Below are positions 1 to 14,463 of a stretch of DNA of 17,441 nt, piece by piece. Each line of letters begins with the position of its first letter. Within the stretch, counting starts at the first letter, position 1. The notes under the pieces were generated by a model that was given only the letters and a program-made list of their open reading frames with translations, did not search any database and was not told the DNA's origin. A program made the translations under genes and the position numbers. The DNA comes from Salpingoeca rosetta (lineage: Eukaryota > Opisthokonta > Choanoflagellata > Craspedida > Salpingoecidae): NCBI RefSeq assembly GCF_000188695.1, contig NW_004754900.1, positions 314,866 to 332,306 on the forward strand. Direction: 5' to 3'.

Positions 1-640
1 CGTGGCGGCTGCATCTGCCGCAGTGCATCCTCAGCAGCACGCAGTCGTCGTCTCACATCCTCCTCCCGGTCCACCACCGCCATCTGCTGGCGTGTCTGTG
101 CCCGTGACCTATTGCCACTTCCTCGCGACTGTTTCGCGCCCGCCGATTTCGACTGCTGAGGCGATGGTGACGAGGGCGATTGTGAAGGCGTGAGCAGCGC
201 CGCCACCACGCGTGCTTCCATATCGGCGCATCGCGGTATTGCCCACGTCATCACGGCTTCCTCCTTGTCGACGACAGCGGCAGATGTGGCAGCTCTGGCG
301 TCTATGCGTTTGGCGGCGCTGTGCATCCGCAGCAGCTGGTCACGCAAGTTTGCAAAGGCGGGATGGGGCGCCGTCACGTGTCCAGTGGAAGCATCGGTAC
401 CGTGGTCGACAGCACTGCTACCGCCATCATCATCACCATCACCACTGCTTTCAGACGCGTTGCAATCGTCGCTGTAGTCGACGCTGCCACCAATCACACC
501 GCCACTGACGCACGGCCGATGGTGGGACGATCCGAGTCGCGCCTTCATGTTGAGATCGTACGCGCGCGCAATGCGACGGCGCACATCCTGCACAAACGCA
601 ACCGCCTCAGCCTTCTTCCTCTCGCCGCTAGTGGCGGGGG

Positions 641-710
<70 letters not shown>

Positions 711-1297
711 GGTAGTGTCGTGAGCATCACTGCTTGGGGTGTCAAAGGCCTCCTGTAACCGCTGCAAAATGGTGATGAGCACATTGCGTCTCAAGTGCCA
801 GCGTCGCTCGTTGGCCGCGTGCAGTCCAACCACCCGCGTACCTTCCACAGCATCATTTATTGTCATCGCCTTGTCACTGTTTCCGCTCGCCTCTATCTCC
901 TCCAGAGCATCTTGGCGCTGCTGTTGGTGTTCGCTGCCGTGTGCGTGGTTGTCGTGGTACGGCAATGCGCGTGCCATCACAGCATCGTCATTATCATCAT
1001 CATCATCATCATCACCAGCACCACCCTGACGATGGGGGTGCGTGCTCACGCCGGAGCCCGGGCGAATGCGTGCAAACGTCTTCTGTCGAACGGATGATTC
1101 GTCCACCTGGAAGGATAGGACACCGATGCGGCCCCCAATGCGCACGCGTGGTGCAATTGTCGTCAGGGCGGACTCAAGATCCACCAGCTCGTCGTTCACA
1201 CACACGCGCAGCGCCTGCATCGTTCGCGTCGCAACGTTGATGTTCAATTGCGCTGACGGCGGTGCTGACGATGAGGAGGCGGCAGCTGATGCACTCG

Positions 1298-1363
<66 letters not shown>

Positions 1364-1506
1364 CATGATCGTTGCCTGCATGTGCTGGTTGCTTGCGTGC
1401 AAACACATCGGCCACCACTGCCACCAGCTGCCGTGTTGTGTGGATGTATTCGCCGGCTCGTGCTTTCGCAATGGCGTGCGCAATGTCCTGTGCATTCTTC
1501 TCATCG
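1..1506 (-). CDS. METTL15: METTL15/RsmH-type rRNA (cytosine-N4) methyltransferase, C-terminal exon, partial
   Basis: The frame is open from a splice acceptor (TTGTCAG, AG at 1508-1507) to the left edge, so the 3' end is outside the window. The start of the exon reads DEKNAQDIAHAIAKAR then IHTTRQLVAVV, which matches the RsmH/MraW block GEE+.A..IA.AI..AR...TT.+L. After an insert it continues ATRTMQALRVCVNDEL (about 1243-1195) and GGRIGVLSF (about 1140-1110), the family block ATRTFQALRI.VN.EL...PGGR...SF. Known members methylate C1402-equivalent cytosine of small-subunit rRNA; METTL15 does so in mitochondria. About 22 Asn codons (1298-1362) interrupt the domain. Downstream the usual SFHSLEDR and NPRARSAKLR motifs are degenerate or absent, and about 365 residues of Asn-, Ser- and Asp-rich sequence follow. 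Upstream exons with motif I are at 3183-4007; those between are not visible. The family call is firm; the exon's true end is unknown. Confidence 0.85.
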
Positions 1507-1646
1507 CTGACAAGGGGCGAGGGGAGGAGGGAATGGGCGAGAATGCGTGTGTGCATGTGTGTGAATGTGTGTGTGTGTGTGAATGTGTGTTTGTGAACTT
1601 GTGTGTTTGTGAACTTGTGTGTGTGTGTGAAGGTGTGTTTGTGAAC

Positions 1647-1683
<37 letters not shown>

Positions 1684-1705
1684 GTGTGTGTGAAGGTGTG
1701 TGTGT

Positions 1706-1805
1706 NNNNNNNNNNNNNNNNNNNNNNNNNNNNNNNNNNNNNNNNNNNNNNNNNNNNNNNNNNNNNNNNNNNNNNNNNNNNNNNNNNNNNNNNNNNNNNN
1801 NNNNN
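1706..1805. other. Assembly gap of exactly 100 N
   Basis: The run is 100 N long, a common placeholder for a gap of unknown size. It lies in a (TG)n tract, where assemblies often break. The missing METTL15 middle exons may be hidden here. Confidence 0.97.
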
Positions 1806-2049
1806 TGGTGTCTGGTCGATGTGTGGTGTCTGTTTTTGTTCACTGAAAACACCGAGAAATCACACACTAAACTCTCACGTTGATTGTTATCTGTTGTCTA
1901 GGCCTCGGGACTAGAAAATTCGTCGCTCGTGTTCCTTGTCACCGCTTCGAACTTCTGCCGTCCGCCTCCCGCCCTCAAGAATAAATGCAAGCCAGTATTA
2001 TGTGCCGGTCGTGCGGACGCTAACTGCTCACAATGTGGCCCCTCGCGGG

Positions 2050-2097
2050 CTTCCTCTTGCTAGATTCGGGGGGGCGTTATAGTCCTAGCAAGAAGTA
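2050..2097. repeat. Imperfect inverted repeat (possible hairpin)
   Basis: The left arm at 2050-2063 ends CTCTTGCTAG and the right arm at 2084-2097 begins CTAGCAAGAAG. The arms pair at about 12 of 14 positions, with a perfect 8-bp core CTTGCTAG/CTAGCAAG, around a 20-base loop containing seven G. The role is unknown. Confidence 0.5.
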
Positions 2098-2183
2098 GTA
2101 ACTTCATCACAACCACCAAAAAAAACAAGCAAGACAAATAAAAAAAAAAAAAACGCTCTCTCACACAGCCTCACACTCGCACA

Positions 2184-2275
<92 letters not shown>

Positions 2276-2283
2276 TAAAGCAC

Positions 2284-2707
2284 CTGCGCCGAGCGTCATG
2301 TCAAGGTGCGTGTTGCCACGGAAGGTCTGGTTGAAGCCCTTGACCACCTTCTTGTACAATGCCGGAAAGTGGTGGACAGGCGCTGCGTTCTTGCTACGGG
2401 CGTGTTCCCGATCTCTTCCTCGTCGGTCATGCTTGTGCGACGCCGTTGGCCGTGGCGTTCTTCCTGCTGCTCGTGCTCCTCGCTCCCTTCCCTTCACTGC
2501 CTTTCCTTTGCCCTTTCCTTCCTTTGCCCGTGCCTGCGTTGCCACGTGTCTCATCCATGTCGCCAGCGGCGCAACATGTGCTGCTGCTGATGCTGGCGTT
2601 GTGGATGTTGCTGCTGACGGCGGCGCAGTGGAATATGCAGGCAATCTCGCAGCTGTTCCGCTGCGTCCAGCGCACTGCCGGCCAAGCCGCAGCACGCTCC
2701 TCGCCAT
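2284..2707 (-). pseudogene. Orphan duplicate of METTL15 exon 1
   Basis: The sequence is identical to exon 1 at 3584-4007, including the start codon and the donor. Downstream on the minus strand there is only (GT)n, the unexplained block and the gap, with no exon 2. It is a product of the 892-bp repeat and is probably an assembly copy, or a non-functional duplicate if real. Confidence 0.7.
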
Positions 2708-2925
2708 GGCCGCTTGATCTCGTGGAGAAGCGGAGGAGATGGGAGGGGGTGGATTGATGAGACGCACAACACACGTGGATGTGGTTGTCTTTGCTGCTGT
2801 TGTTGTTCGTTGACGACCGTTTTTTCTGCCGCCAACAACAACAACAACAACAAAACAACAACAACAACACCCAATACAACACAACACACACGTTCCATTC
2901 GCACACCACAATACACACAGCAGGC

Positions 2926-2959
2926 ATGGTTGTATTGAGAGCCAAGTGCGCCATCATTG
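2926..2959 (+). pseudogene. Orphan duplicate of IFT27 exon 1
   Basis: This copies the 34-nt coding part of IFT27 exon 1 (MVVLRAKCAIIG) with its GTAAGC donor. The sequence after the following (GT)n, at 3078, is METTL15 intron and has no IFT27 exon. If the duplication were real, a transcript from this copy could in principle splice to the IFT27 exon at 4425. Confidence 0.65.
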
Positions 2960-2996
2960 GTAAGCAGCAGCGTACACGAGCAATGACATCCTCTGC

Positions 2997-3079
<83 letters not shown>

Positions 3080-3182
3080 TTAAGCTGTCGCTTCGGTACA
3101 AGCATGTTTCCGAACGTCACAGCGATATCACGTCTGCCTCCTTCTATTCTTCCACATCCCCTCATATCGATTGCACCCGCAC

Positions 3183-3479
3183 CAGGTTCGAGTTGATGAG
3201 ATACTGGGCTGTGTCGATGACCGAATCGTCACCGTCTGCGGATATGATGTTCTGCGCGCCCGCCTTGAACACGTGCCGCACGTGGTTACCTGCGGTGTAA
3301 ACCAGGGTGTTGCGCAGTGTGTGTACACGTGAGATGGGTTGCAAGTGCGGGCAATGGAGAAAGGCAAGGGAAATGGGAGGGCGTAGAAGAGCAAACAACA
3401 TTCGAATGCTACACACACGCACACGCGCACGCACGCACACACACACACACACGCACACACGCACACACACACACACACG

Positions 3480-3575
<96 letters not shown>

Positions 3576-4007
3576 TAAAGCACCTGCGCCGAGCGTCATG
3601 TCAAGGTGCGTGTTGCCACGGAAGGTCTGGTTGAAGCCCTTGACCACCTTCTTGTACAATGCCGGAAAGTGGTGGACAGGCGCTGCGTTCTTGCTACGGG
3701 CGTGTTCCCGATCTCTTCCTCGTCGGTCATGCTTGTGCGACGCCGTTGGCCGTGGCGTTCTTCCTGCTGCTCGTGCTCCTCGCTCCCTTCCCTTCACTGC
3801 CTTTCCTTTGCCCTTTCCTTCCTTTGCCCGTGCCTGCGTTGCCACGTGTCTCATCCATGTCGCCAGCGGCGCAACATGTGCTGCTGCTGATGCTGGCGTT
3901 GTGGATGTTGCTGCTGACGGCGGCGCAGTGGAATATGCAGGCAATCTCGCAGCTGTTCCGCTGCGTCCAGCGCACTGCCGGCCAAGCCGCAGCACGCTCC
4001 TCGCCAT
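3183..4007 (-). CDS. METTL15: METTL15/RsmH-type methyltransferase, N-terminal two exons
   Basis: Exon 1 is 4007-3584, starting at ATG 4007-4005 and ending GCAG|GTGCTT. Exon 2 is 3289-3183, after acceptor TACACCGCAG, with probable donor CTG|GTGCGG. The phases agree (424 nt, then 107 nt). The protein begins MARSVLRLGRQ and stays Arg/Ala/Ser-rich without acids, a good mitochondrial presequence. A Lys/Arg-rich linker follows. Residues about 115-177 read [30 protein letters not shown] and ISADGDDSVIDTAQYL. These match the RsmH N-terminus: H.PV...EV, SAM-binding motif I (LDATLGxGGH) and the acidic D.D.xA of motif II. Without a donor at 3182 the frame stops at TGA 3164-3162. The remainder of the domain (the DGILLDLGVSS region, about 100 residues) is not found before the C-terminal exon at 1506, so the gene is broken or mis-assembled here. 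It is head-to-head with IFT27, with start codons 218 bp apart. Confidence 0.8.
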
Positions 4008-4296
4008 GGCCGCTTGATCTCGTGGAGAAGCGGAGGAGATGGGAGGGGGTGGATTGATGAGACGCACAACACACGTGGATGTGGTTGTCTTTGCTGCTGT
4101 TGTTGTTCGTTGACGACCGTTTTTTCTGCCGCCAACAACAACAACAACAACAAAACAACAACAACAACACCCAATACAACACAACACACACGTTCCATTC
4201 GCACACCACAATACACACAGCAGGCATGGTTGTATTGAGAGCCAAGTGCGCCATCATTGGTAAGCAGCAGCGTACACGAGCAATGACATCCTCTGC

Positions 4297-4377
<81 letters not shown>
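3486..4377. repeat. 892-bp direct repeat, right copy (functional arrangement)
   Basis: This copy is in correct context on both sides. METTL15 exon 2 lies to the left (3183-3289) and IFT27 exon 2 to the right (4425-4504). It begins in (CA)n and ends in (GT)n at 4298-4377, the same tract lengths as in the left copy. Confidence 0.9.
4008..4225. promoter_or_regulatory. Shared METTL15-IFT27 bidirectional promoter region
   Basis: This is the 218 bp between the two divergent start codons, so it must hold both promoters and both 5' UTRs. It includes an interrupted (CAA)n tract at about 4133-4168 and CACA-rich sequence just before the IFT27 start. I see no convincing TATA box. Confidence 0.55.
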
Positions 4378-4378
<1 letters not shown>

Positions 4379-5326
4379 TGTTTCCATCGTACTCACTGTT
4401 GTTTCTGTGTCGCTCACACATCAGGCGACCAGACGGTGGGCAAGAGCGCAGTGACACAGGCCTTTCACAGCGATGGATCACACTTCCCCAAAGCCTACAC
4501 AATGGTCTGTTTGTGGTTCTGTGTGTGTGTGTGTGTGTGTGTGTCTGTGTGTGTCTGTGTGTGTCTGTGTCTGTTTATGTTGCCCTTCATGTCATCATCT
4601 CTTTGCTTCACCGTCTTCATCATATTCCTCCTCACTTTGCCACCTTTGCGCTCCAAGCTCACTCACTGCGGCATCTCACGTCTGCGCACCGCACAATGCT
4701 TGGTGCTTGGCGCCAGACGACACATCCCGAGCTTTGCGTCAAGTCAGTCAACATCCCCGATACACAAGACTCTGTGGTGAGGAAGAAGACCCTGTTCAAC
4801 CAACGCCACGAGGGTTTTCCTCATCTCATCACATCAAACACATCAAAAGGCTGCTTGTTGTCTCTACCTGCGTGCATTGTCCACCCACCTCATCCTGCTT
4901 CTATATTCACCGTTTCCCGCACATGTCACTGCTGCAGGAGTTGATGCTGATTGATCTCCCAGGCGAAGAGGCGCTGCAGGAGAACATCACCTCATACGTG
5001 AGAAATACCACTGCCCACTGCTGCTAGTGCTGACGGCGCTGTGGATGCTGCCCAGGCTGCTGTGGATGCTGCTGCTGCTGTTTATCGTTGTCCAACCTGC
5101 GACACCAGCCTTGCCTCACAGCATTTTCCTTACGCTCCTCTCGCTATCCCACCCACCCTGCTGTGACAATACCATTCCCCTTCCCAATTCATTGCCACAG
5201 CTTGAGGACTGCAACATGGTTGTTGTCGTGTTTGACGTCACGCGGTCTCAGACATTTGAGAACAGCATCACCTGGCTCAACAAGGCCCGCACAGCCGCAG
5301 GCGCCTCCTTCATGGGCGGTGCGTGT

Positions 5327-5373
<47 letters not shown>

Positions 5374-5899
5374 TTGCGTCGATTCTGCTTGTGGTTCTCG
5401 CTCACACACCCTATCCTTCACATGTGACACACGAACCATACACACACACACGCTCTCGTACACGCATTCACATTGCGCAGGCGTGTTGCTGGGCAACAAG
5501 GCTGATCTTGATGCGCGACGAGAGGTGATCCGGGAGCAGGGCGAGGAAGTGGCGCGAACAAATGACCTCGACTACTTTGAGTGCTCAGCGGTGCGTACAT
5601 AGTAGGGTGTGGTTAATACATTGTGTGTGTGTGTGTGTGTGTGTCTGTGTCTGTGTGTGTGTGTCTGTGTTTGTGTGTCGATAGAGAAGGGCAATACAGG
5701 TCTGCACATATCAGCATGACAGCGGATTCAGCTCTCTCCCCCCTCCCTCACACACACACACACACATGTGTGTGCTTGCTCTTCTTCTCCCTGTTTGCAG
5801 AAGAATGGGTCTGAGATTGACACGCCGTTCCACTTTATTGCCAGCATGTTTCATGCCTACTACAAGGACAAAGTGGGCCAGTTCATCACCATGGCGTAG
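4226..5899 (+). CDS. IFT27: Intraflagellar transport protein 27 (Rab-like 4 GTPase)
   Basis: There are seven exons: 4226-4259, 4425-4504, 4717-4776, 4938-4997, 5201-5318, 5481-5590 and 5801-5899. All have GT-AG borders and phases that agree, giving 186 aa, the length of human IFT27. The start MVVLRAKCAIIG matches the family's MVKLAAKCILAG. G motifs are visible: P-loop GDQTVGKSA, switch II DLPGEE in place of DTAGQE, NKAD and ECSA. The protein ends KVGQFITMA with no prenylation cysteine, as in other IFT27 proteins. The family is a small GTPase that pairs with IFT25 in IFT-B and works in cilia, notably in cargo export. Introns 1, 2, 5 and 6 carry (GT)n; introns 5 and 6 also carry (CA)n near the acceptor. 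It is divergent from METTL15 and shares its 218-bp promoter. Confidence 0.95.
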
Positions 5900-5921
5900 C
5901 GCACTGATCGACCATCTCCTA

Positions 5922-6002
<81 letters not shown>

Positions 6003-6448
6003 CTGGTGTCACAATTGTCCATCTCTTCCACTCCATCTTCCACCATCTTCCTTGCACCCATCAACAACAAGCAGAGCCATATCCGCTGCTGCCGTTTCAT
6101 GAAAGATACCATCTACTTTTCGTACTTTGCGCGGCAAGTGCTCCTCCGCACCAGCCAGTCAAAAGCGAAAAACACAACAAGCACTGCTGCCTCTGCTGTG
6201 TTGCTTGCCTTTTTCGCCGTTGTGCGTGCGTGCGTGTGTGTGCGTTGCATTCTCATTCCCCACCAAGCAAGAAGCAAGCAAGCAAGCCGTGTTGTCTTGT
6301 CGTTGGTTCTTTCCTCCTCGCTTGCTTCCCTCTGTTTTCTCTTTCTCCCCCTCCCCCGTTCCCCTTCGACCCGTCGCTCTCTTTGTCTCTGTGCGTGCCT
6401 TCCTCTTGACACCCCCCTCCTCCTCCTCCTCCTCTCACCCAACTCGGC
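5900..6448. other. IFT27 3' region and 5' UTR/promoter of the next gene
   Basis: A (GT)n tract of about 80 bases (5922-6002) begins just after the IFT27 stop. Later there is a short AAGCAAGC repeat (about 6267-6288) and a strongly pyrimidine-rich stretch (about 6305-6440, including a CTC/TCC run at 6416-6435) just before the next start codon. No gene is seen. I find no AATAAA for IFT27. Confidence 0.5.
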
Positions 6449-9413
<2,965 letters not shown>

Positions 9414-10082
9414 TGATGATGTTGATGGCATGTGAGAGAGCGAGAGACAGAGAGACAGAGAGAGTGTTTGTGTGTGTGCGTGTGTGTGCGTTTGCACCAA
9501 CTTCTGCGTGTAACTGCCCATCTTCTTCTTCCTCTTTCTCTTGTGTGTATGTATTCGACCACTGCAGCCGTGTCACCGCGGGCCTTGGCATTGCGGTGGT
9601 GCCGGTGTTGACGGAGAATGCCACGTCCCGCCATCTCCACCCCCCCCCCTTTTTTTCCTTCCATAGTCTCTGCTTGCTTACTTGCTGACTTGCATTCGCT
9701 TTGCATTACATTCGCTTGCTTGCTTGCCATCTTTTGATTGGACGATTGAAACGACCCAACACAACCAACGGCAGGGCAGAGAGTGGGAGCGAGAGAGAGA
9801 GAGTGTGTGTGTGTGTGTGTGTGACCCAAGAGCACCTCGCCGAAACACACCCGGAAGAGGCAGTGGTGTCGACTCAAACCAAAACAAAACAAGTATACGA
9901 ACGAAACAAAACAAAAGCGCGGGAGTGCCGTGACGACGTTTGCGACAAGCTTGACATGGAAAGAAAGCAACAGACGACACAAACGGAACGAAATGCAAAG
10001 CTGGAATACGTGGAGTGGTGAGATGCACGCATAGAACTACACTTGTGTACGTGTGCACGTGCGCGTGCGCGTGTGTGGATGT
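9414..10082. other. Convergent 3' intergenic region
   Basis: This lies between the stops of the unrecognised gene (plus) and IDH3A (minus) and probably holds both 3' UTRs. It contains a GAGA-rich tract (9430-9466), degenerate CTTGCTTG/CATTCGCTT repeats (about 9672-9730), another GAGA-GTGT tract (9778-9824) and AACAAAAC repeats (about 9880-9915). A GC-richer piece at 9550-9640 reads as open frames but resembles no known protein, so I did not call a gene. Confidence 0.5.
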
Positions 10083-13252
<3,170 letters not shown>

Positions 13253-13664
13253 GGTTGGTGGGTTGCACAAAGCGGGGTCCAACGAATCTCTGCGAACAAA
13301 CAAAGCAATGCAATGCAAAGCACCGGTCACGAGTGAGCTGCCACAAGCAAGCGACGATGCACAGGACCGCAGCTGAGAGCACCACCCTCACAACAACCAT
13401 CCATCCACACGCATGCACAACAACATGCTCAACTCACAGCAAGCAAAAGACAGTGCTGTTGTCTTGTTGTGTGGGCACGAGTGTGGCGAAAATTCGCGTC
13501 TGACGTGTTTCACACATTGCAGCAGCAGAAGAAGAAGAAGAAGAAGCAACAACAACGCTGTGTTACAATCGAACTGACACTGCCTGCCCTAGCTCCTTCC
13601 TGCTCCACCTCCAACACCATCTCATCGACAGATACGTTGACAACAGACACGGTGACAGACGGCG
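13253..13664. promoter_or_regulatory. Shared IDH3A-PI31 bidirectional promoter region
   Basis: These 412 bp separate the divergent start codons and must contain both promoters and 5' UTRs. It includes a purine-rich (GAA)n followed by CAACAACAAC at about 13526-13556 in the probable PI31 5' UTR. No TATA box or known operator is evident, and no other gene is seen. Confidence 0.5.
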
Positions 13665-14405
13665 ATGGATGTGGCCCGCGTACGACTGGTGTTTGCGTCG
13701 TTGACGCCTCGCAGCGCAAGGCAGGCTGTCATCGCGCTGCACCACTCGCTCGTGCTCACACACGGATGGCAGGTGCGTCAATGTAATGCGTGGTGTATGC
13801 ATGATGTGGTGATGTGATGGGTATGCGTGATGTGGTGATGTGATGGTTACGTGTGTGTTGGATGAGAGGTGGATGAGAGGTGTGCATGGCAATGCTCAAA
13901 CAAGCACATCTCTGCCACAAACGCGTCGCAGGAGGTGCCGGAGAAACGGGGCGGGTGGGAGCCAGAAGGCGACGTAGCCACATTTCACTACACAAAGGAT
14001 GGCAATGAAGCCATGATGAAGGCACTTCAAATGGATGACCAGCTCGTGTTCCACTTCCAGGTACTGTGTGATGTGTGTTTTGTGTGCGTGTGTGTGTATC
14101 TCTGTCTGCGTGCCTGCAACGCTGTTTGCAACACCACTCGCAAGTCTGCCTGCAACTCTGCCTGCGTGCCTGTCTGCAATTCTGCCAATCCCAGCTTGTG
14201 CGAGCCTCTCACAGACAGGTGCGTGCTTGTGTGGCTGCGCGTGCATCGCGTGCTAACCCAGATTGGTGGGCGTGACGTCAAGACTGTGGAGTGCAAGGTG
14301 CACACTATTGTAAATGGCGGCACAGACTGCGCAGATCCAGACCGCTGCTTATCCCTCGACGCCTTTGCTGCTGCAACATCCTTTGTCGACACCGTGTTTC
14401 CCAGG

Positions 14406-14463
<58 letters not shown>

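Larger units (their letters stand above)
1507..2185. other. METTL15 intron remnant, sequence gap and unexplained unique block
   Basis: From 1546 to 1705 there is a degenerate (TG)n tract, which is (CA)n on the METTL15 sense strand, close to its acceptor. A gap follows. From 1806 to about 2160 the sequence is unique, GC-mixed and free of microsatellite. It ends in A-rich runs at about 2119-2153 and contains AATAAA on the plus strand at 1980-1985. I found no METTL15-like coding sequence in any minus frame and no other gene. It could be a fragment of a repeat element or a misplaced contig end; nothing proves either. Confidence 0.5.
2186..3077. repeat. 892-bp direct repeat, left copy (orphan first exons of METTL15 and IFT27)
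   Basis: This copy matches 3486-4377 base for base at a constant offset of 1300. It contains (CA)n at 2186-2272, an orphan copy of METTL15 exon 1 on the minus strand (2284-2707), the promoter region, an orphan copy of IFT27 exon 1 on the plus strand (2926-2959) and (GT)n at 2998-3077. Neither orphan exon is followed by its next exon in the right order, so neither can make a full product from here. Both boundaries fall inside microsatellites: the first mismatch on the left is at 2185, and the right flank departs after 3077. Confidence 0.9.

Noticed and set aside
2171..3101. Long minus-strand open frames with poly Cys-Val or Thr-His runs, here and at many (GT)n/(CA)n tracts
   Set aside because: These are translations of dinucleotide repeats, which contain no stop codons. 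The real coding parts end at splice sites next to the repeats.
3078..3150. Possible METTL15 exon reading RDIAVTFGNMLVPK
   Set aside because: The phase does not fit the exon 2 donor, it runs into (CA)n without a donor, and the similarity to the family is too weak.
3162..3289. METTL15 exon 2 read through to TGA 3164-3162 as the end of a short 183-aa mitochondrial protein
   Set aside because: The sequence matches RsmH motifs I and II, and the rest of that family's domain is on the same strand at 1-1506. A donor CTG|GTGCGG at 3183/3182 is the better explanation.
9540..9650. Possible small gene in the GC-richer part of the 3' intergenic region
   Set aside because: No start, splice or similarity evidence on either strand; it is better explained as 3' UTR.
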